A stretch of 64,000 bases of DNA, taken from assembly GCA_038141425.1 (NCBI GenBank), contig JAYQIC010000007.1, positions 124,001-188,000 of the forward strand, written 5' to 3'. This document shows positions 40,951 through 52,062 of this stretch, one piece after another; within the stretch, counting starts at the first letter, position 1; each line of letters opens with the position of its first letter. The notes beneath the pieces were generated by a model that searched no databases, was not told the DNA's origin, and worked only from the letters and a program-made list of their open reading frames with translations. This DNA comes from UBA7985 sp038141425. Lineage in GTDB: Bacteria; Pseudomonadota; Alphaproteobacteria; UBA7985. Position numbers and translations under genes: made by a program.

Positions 40951-42117
40951 CTATGACTGAAGGTATCGGGCCAGCGCGTCAATGACCGGGCGGCCTTCGT
41001 CGCTGACCTGCAGCCAATGATCGTCGCGGGTCGTCAGATAGCCTTCGGCGCGCAGCGCCTCGATTTTGCCTGCTAACAGCAGCCCGGGTGCTAGTGCCTC
41101 GAAGTGGGCCAGCGGGAGCCCCTCGGTCAGCCGCAGGCCGAAGGGCAGGGCTTCGGCCAGCCGGTCTTCGGCGCTCAGGATCTCTTGGGTCACGGTGGCG
41201 TGGCCCTGCGCCTCGACCTGGTCCAGCCAGACAGACGGCGCGCGGTGCTGCCGGGTGGCGGTCTTGGCGCCGTCTGTGGTCAGCCGCCCGTGGGCGCCGG
41301 GGCCGATGCCGATGTAGTCCTGATAGGCCCAATAGAGGCGGTTGTGCGCGCTCTCGCGATGCGGGGACGCGGCGTGGTTGCTGACCTCGTAGCCATGGAA
41401 CCCCGCGGCGCTGAGACGTTGCCGGGTCCAGTGGTAGAAATCAGCGGTTTCGTCGTCTTCCTTGGGGCGGATGATGCCCTTGCGGGCCAGCTGCTCGAAG
41501 ATCGTGTTGGGCTCGATCGTGAGCTGGTAGAGCGAAATGTGATCCGGCCGCAGGGCCAGCGCCTGATCGAGCTCGTCGGCCCAGTCGTCGCGATCCTGCC
41601 GTGGCCGGGCGTACATCAGGTCAAAGCTGAGGTTGTCGAAGGCGGTGCGGGCCAGTTCGAGCGCGGCGAGCGCTTCGTTGACGCTGTGCTGTCGCCCCAG
41701 CGCGAGCAGGGCATCGGGGCGCAGGCTCTGGATCCCCAGCGACAGCCGGTTGACCCCGGCGGCACTGTAACCGGCGAAGCGGCCTGCATCGGCGCTGGTC
41801 GGGTTGGCTTCCAGCGTGATTTCGATGTCGTTGAGAAAGCCGATTTCGCGGCGGGCGGTGTCGATGACGGCTTCTACCGTCTCGGGCGCCATCAGCGAGG
41901 GCGTACCGCCGCCGAAGAAGATGGAGGTCAATCGCCGCCCTTGCGCCAGCGGGGCAAAGTGGCGGAGTTCGGCGCTTAGCGCTGCGGCCCAGCGGGCTTG
42001 ATCCGTGGGCTGGACGGGGTCGAGTTCGTGGACGTTGAAGTCGCAGTAGGGGCAGCGCTTTTCGCAGAAGGGCCAGTGCACGTAGAGCCCCAGCCGGAAC
42101 TGGTCGGCCTCAAGCAT
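40951..42117 (-). CDS. hemW: HemW-like radical SAM protein
   Basis: A 388-residue radical SAM protein, a heme chaperone homologous to oxygen-independent coproporphyrinogen oxidase. The cluster motif is CEKRCPYCDFNVHE (CxxxCxxC), and the extra Cys/Phe after it matches HemW. SIFFGGGTPSLMAPETVEAV and GVNRLSLGIQSLRPDALLAL are typical. Intact. It overlaps the rdgB stop by 8 nt. Confidence 0.93.
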   Translation of the reverse strand: MLEADQFRLGLYVHWPFCEKRCPYCDFNVHELDPVQPTDQARWAAALSAELRHFAPLAQGRRLTSIFFGGGTPSLMAPETVEAVIDTARREIGFLNDIEITLEANPTSADAGRFAGYSAAGVNRLSLGIQSLRPDALLALGRQHSVNEALAALELARTAFDNLSFDLMYARPRQDRDDWADELDQALALRPDHISLYQLTIEPNTIFEQLARKGIIRPKEDDETADFYHWTRQRLSAAGFHGYEVSNHAASPHRESAHNRLYWAYQDYIGIGPGAHGRLTTDGAKTATRQHRAPSVWLDQVEAQGHATVTQEILSAEDRLAEALPFGLRLTEGLPLAHFEALAPGLLLAGKIEALRAEGYLTTRDDHWLQVSDEGRPVIDALARYLQS

Positions 42118-42713
42118 CCTCGAAGCAGGCAGCGACGAGCTGGCTGAAGGCGTCGGCCCGGTGGCTCATGGCATGCTTTTGCGCCGGGTCCATCTCACCA
42201 AAGGTCTGCGCATGGCCCTCGGCCACGAAGATGGGGTCGTAGCCAAAGCCGTGCTCGCCGCGCGGTGGAAAGGTCAGCGCGCCGTGGACGGTGCCCAAGA
42301 AAGGTCTCGTCGTGACCGTCGGGCCAGGCCAGCGTCAGCGCGCACACGAAGTGAGCGCTGCGGTCGGGGTTATCGCCCAGCTCGGTCTCAACCCGCGCCA
42401 TCGCGACGCCGAAGTCCTTGCCCGGTCCCGCCCATCGTGCCGAGTAGATGCCGGGTGCGCCGTCGAGGCCGCTGACCGCCAGACCGCTGTCGTCGGAAAG
42501 GGCAGGCAGGTTGGCCGCGCGGGCGGCGGCGTGGGCCTTGAGCCGTGCATTGCCTTCGAAGGTGGCTTCTGTCTCCTCGAGTTCAGGCAGCCCGAGTTCA
42601 CCCGCTGAGACAACTTCGACGCCGAAGGGCTCGAGCAGAGCGGCGATTTCCACGACTTTGCCGGGGTTGTGGGTGGCGAGAACCAGCTTGGGTTCGGTGA
42701 AGGATCGGGCCAA
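42110..42713 (-). CDS. rdgB: XTP/dITP diphosphatase (one frameshift)
   Basis: A ~201-residue house-cleaning pyrophosphatase that removes non-canonical purine nucleotides. KLVLATHNPGKVVEIAALLE and PALSDDSGLAVSGLDGAPGI (with YSARWAG) are signatures. Removing one base at ~42294–42296 (CCC) gives FLGTVHGALTFPPRGEHGFG and the C-terminal MSHRADAF. It overlaps hemW and follows rph by 15 nt. Confidence 0.94.
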
Positions 42714-42728
42714 CTTCGTGCTCCCTGT

Positions 42729-43454
42729 TCAGGCCGCCAGCGCGCGGTTCTGGGCTTCGACGATGTCGGCAACGCCCTTTTTCGCCAGTGCCAGCAGGCT
42801 CATGAACTCGGTCTGGGCGAATGGGGTTTCCTCGGCCGTTGCCTGAATTTCCACGATGCCGCCGTCGGCGACCATGACAAAGTTGGCGTCGGTCTCAGCG
42901 GCGCTGTCTTCGGCGTAGTCGAGATCGAGCAGCGGCGTGCCCTGACAGATGCCGCAGGAGATGGCGGCGAGTTGCCCGGTCAGCGGCGACTGCTTGAGCA
43001 TGCCGATCCGCTCGAGATGGCGGAAGGCCAGCTGCAGAGCAACGTACGCGCCAGAGATTGACGCGGTGCGCGTGCCGCCGTCAGCCTGGATCACGTCACA
43101 GTCGACCTTGACCTGAACTTCGGGCAGTCGACCCAGATCGACCACGGCGCGGAGCGACCGCCCGATCAGGCGCTGGATTTCCTGCGTCCGGCCCGATTGC
43201 TTGCCCCGGGCCGCTTCCCGGGCCATGCGCTGGTCGGTCGAGCGCGGCAGCATGCCGTATTCGGCCGTGATCCAGCCCTTGCCGGTGTTGCGCATCCAAC
43301 CGGGAACGCTGTCCTCGACTGTGGCAGTGACCAGCACGCGGGTGTCGCCAAAGCCGATCAGACAAGAGCCTTCGGCGTACTTATTCACGTCGGTTTCGAT
43401 GGAAATGGCGCGCATTTGGTCGGTACTGCGGCCGGAGGGGCGAGAAAAGGTCAT
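42729..43454 (-). CDS. rph: Ribonuclease PH
   Basis: A 241-residue phosphorolytic exoribonuclease that trims tRNA 3' ends. MTFSRPSGRSTDQMRAISIE is the start. GWITAEYGMLPRSTDQRMAR and the active-site VDCDVIQADGGTRTASISGA are characteristic. Intact. First gene of rph–rdgB–hemW–rsmI–yraN. Confidence 0.97.
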   Translation of the reverse strand: MTFSRPSGRSTDQMRAISIETDVNKYAEGSCLIGFGDTRVLVTATVEDSVPGWMRNTGKGWITAEYGMLPRSTDQRMAREAARGKQSGRTQEIQRLIGRSLRAVVDLGRLPEVQVKVDCDVIQADGGTRTASISGAYVALQLAFRHLERIGMLKQSPLTGQLAAISCGICQGTPLLDLDYAEDSAAETDANFVMVADGGIVEIQATAEETPFAQTEFMSLLALAKKGVADIVEAQNRALAA

Positions 43455-43517
43455 GGGGGCGAGGCCTTCTGTATTCAGACGATGTGGAGCGGAAAGCGCC
43501 GTTGTACAGCCTGCGGC

Positions 43518-44360
43518 TCAGTTTGGAACGCGTCGATCGTGGACCACTGTCACCCGGTTCATGCAGCGATAGGCCGGATAGTAGTCGGCGACGGCGTAGT
43601 GCATGGTCACCCGGTTGTCCCACATGGCGATATCGCCCGCCTGCCAGCGCCAGCGGATCTGCACCTCCGGCCGGTTCATGTGGTTGGCCAGCCAGACGCG
43701 AAGGCTGTTGGACTCGTTGGTGGTCAGACCGCTGATATGGGTGACGAAGGCCTCGTTGAAGTTCAGGAAGGGCCGCCCGGTGACCGGGTGGTGATCGACC
43801 AGCGGCCGCACCTGATGCCCAAAGCGCGGGACGGCGTCGTTGAGGCGGTCTTCCGATGGCGTGTTGGTGCTGCCATCGGCGAAGGTGTTGCGGAAGTCGC
43901 CGAGGTCGTGGATTGCCTCCAGCCCGGCCAGATCCGACTTCATGCCCTCGGGCAGACGGTCATAGGCCGCGTAGAGGCTCGACCACAGCGTGTCACCACC
44001 CAGTTCCGGTATGGATCGCGCGACCAGAATGCTGGCGAAGGGCTGAACGCGTTTGTAGGTCAGATCGGTGTGCCAGCTGTTGGTATCAGGCGGCACATCG
44101 CTGTTGTTTTCCAGTTTCACGATGCGGTCGAAGCCATCGACGCTGGGGTAGATCGGATGGGGTTCGTCAACCTCCCCGAATGCCTGAGCAAAGGCGAGGT
44201 GCGCGGCTGGTGAAATGTCCGTCCCCCGGAAGAAAATCACCTGATACTCCATCAGCGCTTCGTAGGCCGCTTCGGCGAGTGCCGGCATGGCGGCTTCATC
44301 GAAGCCGGGCGCCTCAAGGATGGCCCCGAGCGCGGGGGAAAGTCTCTGTGCCGTCAGCAT
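43518..44360 (-). CDS. TauD/TfdA family Fe(II)/2-oxoglutarate dioxygenase
   Basis: A ~280-residue non-heme iron dioxygenase. The HxD of the iron triad is in TNSWHTDLTYKRVQPF, the distal His in MWDNRVTMHYAVADY, and the 2-oxoglutarate-binding Arg in YRCMNRVTVV. MLTAQRLSPALGAILEAPGF is preferred as the start, since AAGGACCGGAG precedes it; an ATG 18 nt upstream is possible. The substrate (taurine, sulfonate or other) is unknown. It sits between rph and hrcA, which are usually adjacent and divergent in alphaproteobacteria. Confidence 0.9.
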   Translation of the reverse strand: MLTAQRLSPALGAILEAPGFDEAAMPALAEAAYEALMEYQVIFFRGTDISPAAHLAFAQAFGEVDEPHPIYPSVDGFDRIVKLENNSDVPPDTNSWHTDLTYKRVQPFASILVARSIPELGGDTLWSSLYAAYDRLPEGMKSDLAGLEAIHDLGDFRNTFADGSTNTPSEDRLNDAVPRFGHQVRPLVDHHPVTGRPFLNFNEAFVTHISGLTTNESNSLRVWLANHMNRPEVQIRWRWQAGDIAMWDNRVTMHYAVADYYPAYRCMNRVTVVHDRRVPN

Positions 44361-44432
44361 CACTCCGGTCCTTTCCATGGTACTTTGTGCTGGCGGGGAT
44401 CAAACCACTTATTGCCCTGAAATGACAGTGCG

Positions 44433-44461
44433 TTGACCCGACCCGGTTGGCTCCATACATA
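44433..44461 (+). promoter_or_regulatory. Putative hrcA promoter
   Basis: TTGACC (44433–44438), 17-nt spacer, TACATA (44456–44461). The predicted start of transcription falls at or within a few bases of ATG 44468, and no ribosome-binding site precedes that ATG, so hrcA may be translated from a leaderless mRNA. I see no CIRCE-type inverted repeat here. Confidence 0.45.
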
Positions 44462-44467
44462 AGCCCC

Positions 44468-45546
44468 ATGAGCAGCAACAACGAGCAGATGCAGAACGGT
44501 CGGCCCGGCGCCCTTTCGGCGCGGGCGCAAAGCGTCATGCGCAGCGTTGTGCAGCAATATATGGAGACCGGTTCGACCGTCTCCTCGCGCTTTATCAGCA
44601 AGCTGCCGGACTTCCAGCTGTCTTCGGCGTCGATCCGATCGGTCATGCTGGATCTGGAAGAAGCCGGCCTGCTCTATGCCCCCATACCTCCGCCGGTCGG
44701 CTGCCGACAGAAGCCGGGCTGCGGCTGTTCGTCGAAGGCCTGCTGGAGCAGAACAACCTGAGCGACGATGACCGCGCCGACATCGAGGTGCAGTGCCAGG
44801 TTGCGGGCCGCTCGCTCGAAGGCGTGCTGGCCGATGCCTCTGGCGTGCTCAGCGGGCTTTCATCCTGCGTCGGGCTGGTGGTGGCGCCGACGGCTGAAGA
44901 ACCGCTGCGCCATATCGAATTCGTGCCGCTCTCGCCCGGGCGGGCGCTGGTGGTGCTGGTGTTCGAGGGCGGGCAGGTCGAAAACCGCCTGCTGGATCTG
45001 CCGCTGGGCGTGGGCAGTGACGTGCTGGTGCGGGCGGGCAATTTCCTCTCGGCTCGGCTGGCGGGCAAGACCCTGACCGAAGCGGGCGAGGCCATCGCCC
45101 ACGAAATCCACTCCAACCGGGCCGAGATCGACCGCCTGACCGCATCGATCGTCGAGGCAGGGCTGGCGACGCGCGGGTCGGACAGCAAGGACGGGGTGCT
45201 GATCGTTCGCGGGCAGTCCAACCTGCTCAAAGACGTGCGCCAGCTCGAAGAACTGCACAAGGTGCAGACCCTGTTCCAGGCGCTGGAGACCAAGGAAACC
45301 ATGCTCAAGCTGCTGGAGAGCACGGACACGGCCGAGGGCGTGCAGATTTTCATCGGCGAGCAGACCGAGCTGTTCGGGCTGTCCGGGTGCTCGATGATCC
45401 TTGCGCCCTACCAGAACCAGTCAAAGCAGGTGGTCGGTGCCGTTGGTGTCATAGGCCCCATGCATATGAATTACGGGCGCATCATTCCCATGGTGGACTA
45501 TACCGCCCAGATTGTAAGTCGCGCGCTGGGCAATCCCACGACCTGA
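44468..45546 (+). CDS. hrcA: Heat-inducible transcription repressor HrcA (one frameshift)
   Basis: A ~358-residue repressor of CIRCE-controlled chaperone genes. The winged-helix N-terminus (VVQQYMETGSTVSSRFISKL, SSASIRSVMLDLEEAGLLYA) continues after an added base at CCCCC (44679–44683) as HTSAGRLPTEAGLRLFVEGL. The C-terminal domain ends VGAVGVIGPMHMNYGRIIPM, diagnostic for HrcA. First gene of hrcA–grpE–dnaK–dnaJ. Confidence 0.95.
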
Positions 45547-45609
45547 CCCGGGGTCCGGGAACCGAGCGCCGCTCATTTTGTTAGTGCTGAAAGATTGAGG
45601 AAGACATTC

Positions 45610-46298
45610 GTGTCCGACCAGAACGATACACCCGAGGTTGACCCCGAAGACATCAAGGCTGCGGAAAAGGCCGCGGGCATTGAGACTGTGCCGGAAGGCG
45701 CGGAAGACCTGCCCCCGAAACCCCGCCGCAGGAGCCGACCGAAGCCGAGCTGGTGATCGAGTTGCAGGCCCAGCTGGTCGAGGCCAAGGCCGAGCGCCTG
45801 CGCGCCGTTGCCGAGGCGGAGAACACCCGCAAGCGCGCCGAGCGTGAGATCGCCAACGTCCGCAAGTATGCTTCCGAGCCGCTGGCGCGGGATTTCCTGC
45901 AGGTCGGTGAATTCATCCGCATGGCACTGCAGAGCGTTACCGAGGAACAGGCCGAGGCTGACCCGCTGCTCAAGAATCTGCGCGTCGGGGTCGCCATGAC
46001 CGAAAAGACGCTGCTCGATGCCTTCGAGCGCAATCATGTCTCCCGGATCGTCGCCAAGCCCGGCGACGGCTACGACCATAACCTGCACGAGGCGATTTCC
46101 CGGGTTGAGGCGCCGGAGGGCATTGAGCCGGGGCAAATCGTCCAGATGGTCGGCGCCGGCTACCGCCTGCACGATCGGCTGATCAAGCCTGCGACCGTAA
46201 TTGTGGCTCAGGCAGCCGAGGCTGCGCCTGCCGGGGCCGCTACTGCAGACACCGCCGAAGACGCTGGAACAGCCTCCGAGGCTGACGACGACGCCTGA
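45610..46298 (+). CDS. grpE: GrpE nucleotide exchange factor (one frameshift)
   Basis: A ~229-residue DnaK co-chaperone that releases ADP. The start is GTG 45610 (SDQNDTPEVDPEDI). An added base at CCCCC (45712–45716) restores ETPPQEPTEAELVIELQAQL. The long coiled coil (EAENTRKRAEREIANVRKYA) and β-domain (NLHEAISRVEAPEGIEPGQI) follow. Charged, alanine-rich C-terminal tail. 63 nt after hrcA. Confidence 0.94.
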
Positions 46299-46340
46299 GC
46301 GCTATGCGCGAACCGGGCAGCCTTGGGGCAATTGTGACCA

Positions 46341-46369
46341 TTGCGACCGAATTGGCAGTCCCTATATCA
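46341..46369 (+). promoter_or_regulatory. Putative dnaK promoter
   Basis: TTGCGA (46341–46346), 17-nt spacer, TATATC (46364–46369), with CCC immediately before TATAT. The C-rich −10 is compatible with a σ32-type heat-shock promoter, and a plain σ70 reading also fits. It leaves a ~150-nt leader before dnaK with no other gene. Confidence 0.4.
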
Positions 46370-46527
46370 GCTGTGAACCTTAAGGGCGGTGAAGGCCGCT
46401 CGCTTTGACGTAATGGCGCTGTTGGACCGGCTTCGGATGGAGCGGCGCAGCGCCCCTGGAGGGGACCGGCGGCCGGGGCTTCTTGGAAGACCAGCACGAG
46501 CGTCCGCTGTAGAAAGGATAAGTAAAT

Positions 46528-48492
<1,965 letters not shown>

Positions 48493-48505
48493 GCAACCAA
48501 GGCGC

Positions 48506-48535
48506 GGCTGACCGGGACCAGCTCCCGGTCGGCCA
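48506..48535 (+). promoter_or_regulatory. dnaK–dnaJ intercistronic hairpin
   Basis: GACCGGGA (48510–48517) pairs with TCCCGGTC (48523–48530), extended by GGC/GCC on the flanks, with a 5-nt loop. It has no U-tract, so it more likely tunes mRNA stability or partial termination between dnaK and dnaJ than acting as a full terminator. Confidence 0.45.
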
Positions 48536-48593
48536 GCTCCACGATCGTCCTTCGGGTCTCTGAGGCCCGCGCACGGTCAGGAGGTCCGGCACC

Positions 48594-49727
48594 ATGTCTA
48601 AGCGCGATTACTACGACGTTCTGGGTGTCTCCAAGTCCGCGACGGACAAGGAGCTGAAGTCGGCTTTCCGTAAGCTGGCCATGGAGCATCATCCCGACCG
48701 CAATGCCGGCAATGCCGAGGCCGAAAAGACCTTTAAGGAAGTGAACGAGGCCTACGACGCGCTCAAGGATCCGCAGAAGCGCGCGGCCTACGACCAGTTC
48801 GGCCACGCCGCCTTTGAGCAGGGTGGCGGTGGCAATCCCTTCGGCGGCGGCGCAGGCGCTGCGGGCTTTGACGGCTTTGGCGATATCTTCGAAGAGATGT
48901 TCGGCTCGGCCTTCGGCGGTCGGCGCGGGGGTGGGCGCAGCCAGCCGGGTCGCGGCTCGGACCTGCAGTACAACATGACCATCAGCCTCGACGAAGCCTT
49001 CGAGGGCAAGACCACCCAGATCAAGGTGCCCTCGGCTGAGTCCTGCTCAACCTGTTCCGGGACAGGCGCCAAGCCCGGCACCAGCCCGACGACCTGTGGC
49101 ACCTGTGGTGGTCGCGGCCGGGTGCGCACCCAGAACGGCATTTTCGCCATGGAGCGGGGCTGCCCGACCTGTGAGGGTCAGGGGCAGGTGATCAGCGACC
49201 CTTGCCGCAGCTGTGGCGGCGCCGGCAAGGTCGCCAAAGACAAGCAGCTTTCGGTGAATATCCCCGCTGGCGTCGAAGACGGCACCCGCATCCGGCTCTC
49301 CGGTGAGGGCGAGCTGGGTCAGCGCGGTGGTCCTTCGGGTGACCTCTATATCTTCCTCAATATTCGCGACCACGACCTGTTCGAGCGTGAGGCCCAGCAC
49401 CTGTTCATCTCCATGCCGATCTCGATGACGACGGCGGCGCTGGGTGGTGAAATCGAGGTGCCGAGCATCGACGGTGCGCGGGTCCGGGTGAAGATTCCGT
49501 CGGGCGCGCAATCGGGGCAGCAGCTGCGTCTGCGCGGCAAGGGTATGTCGATCTACCGCCGGACCGAGCGCGGCGATTTTTACGTTCGGGTCGAGGTCGA
49601 GACCCCGACCAACCTGACCAAGCGCCAGCGGGAGCTGCTGGCCGAGTTTGAGGACGAGGGCAACGCCCACTCGCCGCTTGCGGCCAAGTTCCTCAATCAG
49701 GTCAAGGGCTTCTTCAACGCCGATTAG
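48594..49727 (+). CDS. dnaJ: Chaperone protein DnaJ
   Basis: A 377-residue Hsp40. The J-domain (KRDYYDVLGVSKSATDKELK, with HPD in MEHHPDRNAG) is followed by a Gly/Phe region. Four CxxCxGxG-type zinc repeats (SCSTCSGTGAKPG, TCGTCGGRGRVR, GCPTCEGQGQVI, PCRSCGGAGKVA) and the C-terminal peptide-binding domain complete the protein. Intact. Confidence 0.98.
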   Translation: MSKRDYYDVLGVSKSATDKELKSAFRKLAMEHHPDRNAGNAEAEKTFKEVNEAYDALKDPQKRAAYDQFGHAAFEQGGGGNPFGGGAGAAGFDGFGDIFEEMFGSAFGGRRGGGRSQPGRGSDLQYNMTISLDEAFEGKTTQIKVPSAESCSTCSGTGAKPGTSPTTCGTCGGRGRVRTQNGIFAMERGCPTCEGQGQVISDPCRSCGGAGKVAKDKQLSVNIPAGVEDGTRIRLSGEGELGQRGGPSGDLYIFLNIRDHDLFEREAQHLFISMPISMTTAALGGEIEVPSIDGARVRVKIPSGAQSGQQLRLRGKGMSIYRRTERGDFYVRVEVETPTNLTKRQRELLAEFEDEGNAHSPLAAKFLNQVKGFFNAD

Positions 49728-49794
49728 CGTTTGAACCGACTTCGCAGAATGCCTAATATGCGGCATTCTGAGACGAACGCCGGAGGAAGCATCG

Positions 49795-50307
49795 ATGTTC
49801 ACCGAACTCTACACCCGCCAGCTTGCGGGCTACGCCAGCTATCACACCGATATGCGCAACGAGCTGACGCACTTCATCGGCATTCCGCTGATCGTTATCG
49901 GCGTGCTGTTCGTTGCTTCCTGGCCCAAGCTGTTCGGTCTGCCGCTTTCTGTGTTCGTGTTTGTTGGTTTTGCGGCGCTCTGGATCAGCATGGACTGGCT
50001 GATCGGGGGTATCGTCGCACTGCTGTCGCTGCCGTTCCTGTGGCTTGGGGGTCACGTGGTACGACCCGCAGCTCTCGGTTATTGGAAGATCATCTGGGCC
50101 GTGGGTCTGCAGGTCGTCGGCTGGGGTTTCCAGCTGGTCGGTCACCACTTCGAAGGCAAGCGTCCGGCGCTGCTCGACAATCTGTTTCAGGGCATGCTCG
50201 GGCCGACGTTTCTGGTCTATGAAGTCGTCCATCGGCTGGGTCTGAAGCAGGAGCTGAAGCAGAACGTGGACGCCGAACTCCGGCGCCTCGCCCAGTCAAC
50301 AAGCTGA
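49795..50307 (+). CDS. DUF962/Mpo1-like membrane protein
   Basis: A 170-residue protein of the DUF962 family, whose yeast member Mpo1 is an Fe-dependent 2-hydroxy fatty acid dioxygenase. YASYHTDMRNELTHFIGIPL carries the conserved His residues, and later ALGYWKIIWAVGLQVVGWGF and QLVGHHFEGKRPALLDNLFQ match the family. Four hydrophobic helices are apparent. Intact. It lies between dnaJ and the next gene on the same strand; lipid-related activity is inferred. Confidence 0.88.
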   Translation: MFTELYTRQLAGYASYHTDMRNELTHFIGIPLIVIGVLFVASWPKLFGLPLSVFVFVGFAALWISMDWLIGGIVALLSLPFLWLGGHVVRPAALGYWKIIWAVGLQVVGWGFQLVGHHFEGKRPALLDNLFQGMLGPTFLVYEVVHRLGLKQELKQNVDAELRRLAQSTS

Positions 50308-50357
50308 TCCGCGCGCAACGCGGCGGGGCAGCGTTTCTACAGGATACCGGCTGAACC

Positions 50358-50924
50358 ATGATCCGTCGTCTGCTGCCCTGGGCCGTGCTGTCCTTTTTCG
50401 CTGCCCTTGCCTTCTTCGTCGGAAGCCTGTTCTGGCAGGCCTCTCGCCTACCTGAAACGCTGACCGCGACGGCTGAAGACAGCACGCAGGCCCCGGCAGC
50501 GGCCGTCTGGCTGGTGCTCAATACCCCCGGCGTGCTGACCGAGCGCTTCGACGAGGTTGAGATCTACGAGCAGACCGAGGATGACCTGGGCCTGAGCGCC
50601 TGGATCACCCGTCACGAAGACCGCAACTATCTCACCCGCTTCACCCGGATCGAAGCGGTGAAGGGCGGCAGCGGCGGCAACGATGCCGCGCCCTGGATCT
50701 ACAGCTACCGGATCGACGCCGAGGATGTGCCGGTTCGGACGCTGCGCGAGGTGCGCTTTGTCGAGCAGGCTGACGGCAGCACGCTGATTACCGTGACCGA
50801 TCAGCTGACCATCGAAGACCGCAGCCTGCGTATGTGGATGGGGGTGCTCGGGACCGATGGCGGCGCAAAGAACGAGCTTAAGGCGCTGAAGAGCCTCGCC
50901 GTGAGCGCCAAGACGGCGCTCTGA
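50358..50924 (+). CDS. Membrane-anchored protein, SRPBCC-like
   Basis: A 188-residue protein with one N-terminal helix (LLPWAVLSFFAALAFFVGSL) and a soluble C-terminal domain. Its β-rich pattern (AWITRHEDRNYLTRFTRIEA, YSYRIDAEDVPVRTLREVRF, STLITVTDQLTIEDRSLRMW) resembles START/SRPBCC lipid-binding domains. Family assignment is tentative and no ligand is known. It ends before a bidirectional terminator at 50989. Confidence 0.65.
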   Translation: MIRRLLPWAVLSFFAALAFFVGSLFWQASRLPETLTATAEDSTQAPAAAVWLVLNTPGVLTERFDEVEIYEQTEDDLGLSAWITRHEDRNYLTRFTRIEAVKGGSGGNDAAPWIYSYRIDAEDVPVRTLREVRFVEQADGSTLITVTDQLTIEDRSLRMWMGVLGTDGGAKNELKALKSLAVSAKTAL

Positions 50925-50988
50925 GACCTGTGGCGGCGGGCCTGTGACCGGTCTGCCATTCAGGCCACCAATCGCAGCCCAAAGATGC

Positions 50989-51012
50989 AAAAGGCCCCGT
51001 TTGGGGCCTTTT
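50989..51012. terminator. Bidirectional intrinsic terminator
   Basis: AAAAGGCCCC (50989–50998) pairs perfectly with GGGGCCTTTT (51003–51012) around a 4-nt loop, with extra T after it. It separates the convergent gene at 50358 and asd, and the A/T ends serve both directions. Confidence 0.85.
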
Positions 51013-51016
51013 TCCG

Positions 51017-52045
51017 TCAGATGATTTCGAGCTCGATCAGCTTTTCTGCGATCTGGACGGCATTGAGTGCCGCGCCCTTGCGCAGGTTGTCCGCCACGCA
51101 CCAGAACGCCAGCGCATTCTCTGCCGTGATATCCTCGCGGATGCGGGAGACGTAGACCATGTCTTCGCCCGCCACTTCCTTCGGGGTGACGTAGCCTTCG
51201 TCCTGGCGGTAGTCGACGACGACGCAGCCTTCCTGATCGGAGAGCACCTGCCGGGCCTGCTCGACGCTCAGCGGCCGCTCGAATTCAACGTTGGCGGCCA
51301 CGGCGTGCGAGATGAACACGGGCACGCGCACGCAGGTCGCGGTCAGCTTGATCGAGGGGTCGAGGATCTTCTTGGTCTCGACCGCCATCTTCCACTCTTC
51401 CTTCGTGGTGCCGTCGTCCATGAACTTGTCGATGTGTGGGATGGCGTTGAAGGCGATTTCCTTGGTCAGGTGCTCGGGCTGCACCGGCTCATTGACGTAG
51501 ACGCCGCGGGTCTGGCGGAACAGCTCGTCCATGGCATCCTTGCCCGCCCCGGAAACCGACTGGTAGGTCGAGGCGACCACGCGCTGGATGCCGGCGGCTT
51601 CGTGCAGCGGCTTGAGCGCCACCACGAGCTGGATGGTCGAGCAGTTGGGGTTGGCGATGATGTTCTTCCGCCCGTCCTTCTTGGCCCAGTCCAGTAGGGC
51701 GTCGGCGTTGACCTCGGGCACCACCAGCGGACAGTCGGGGTCCATGCGGAAGTGCGAGGTGTTGTCGATGACGATGGCGCCCGCCGCCGCCGCAATCGGC
51801 GCATACTTGGCCGACACCGCACCCCCGGGGGAGAACAGGGCGACATCGACGCTGGAAAAGTCGAAATGGGCGAGGTCTTCGATCTTCAGGATCTTGTCTT
51901 CGCCGAAGCTGACTTCCTGACCGACCGAGCGGCTGGAGGCGACGGCGTGGACGCGGTCCACGGGGAACTGGCGTTCGCTCAGGATCGAGAGGATTTCGCG
52001 ACCGACATTGCCGGACGCACCGACGACTGCAACGGTGTAGGCCAT
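51017..52045 (-). CDS. asd: Aspartate-semialdehyde dehydrogenase
   Basis: A 342-residue NADPH enzyme of the aspartate pathway (Lys/Thr/Met/DAP). TVAVVGASGNVGREILSILS binds the cofactor; the catalytic Cys is in IIANPNCSTIQLVVALKPLH. GAGKDAMDELFRQTRGVYVN and the later CVRVPVFISHAVAANVEFER follow family order. Intact. 17 nt after leuB. Confidence 0.97.
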   Translation of the reverse strand: MAYTVAVVGASGNVGREILSILSERQFPVDRVHAVASSRSVGQEVSFGEDKILKIEDLAHFDFSSVDVALFSPGGAVSAKYAPIAAAAGAIVIDNTSHFRMDPDCPLVVPEVNADALLDWAKKDGRKNIIANPNCSTIQLVVALKPLHEAAGIQRVVASTYQSVSGAGKDAMDELFRQTRGVYVNEPVQPEHLTKEIAFNAIPHIDKFMDDGTTKEEWKMAVETKKILDPSIKLTATCVRVPVFISHAVAANVEFERPLSVEQARQVLSDQEGCVVVDYRQDEGYVTPKEVAGEDMVYVSRIREDITAENALAFWCVADNLRKGAALNAVQIAEKLIELEII

Positions 52046-52062
52046 GGCTGTGTTTACCCTGA

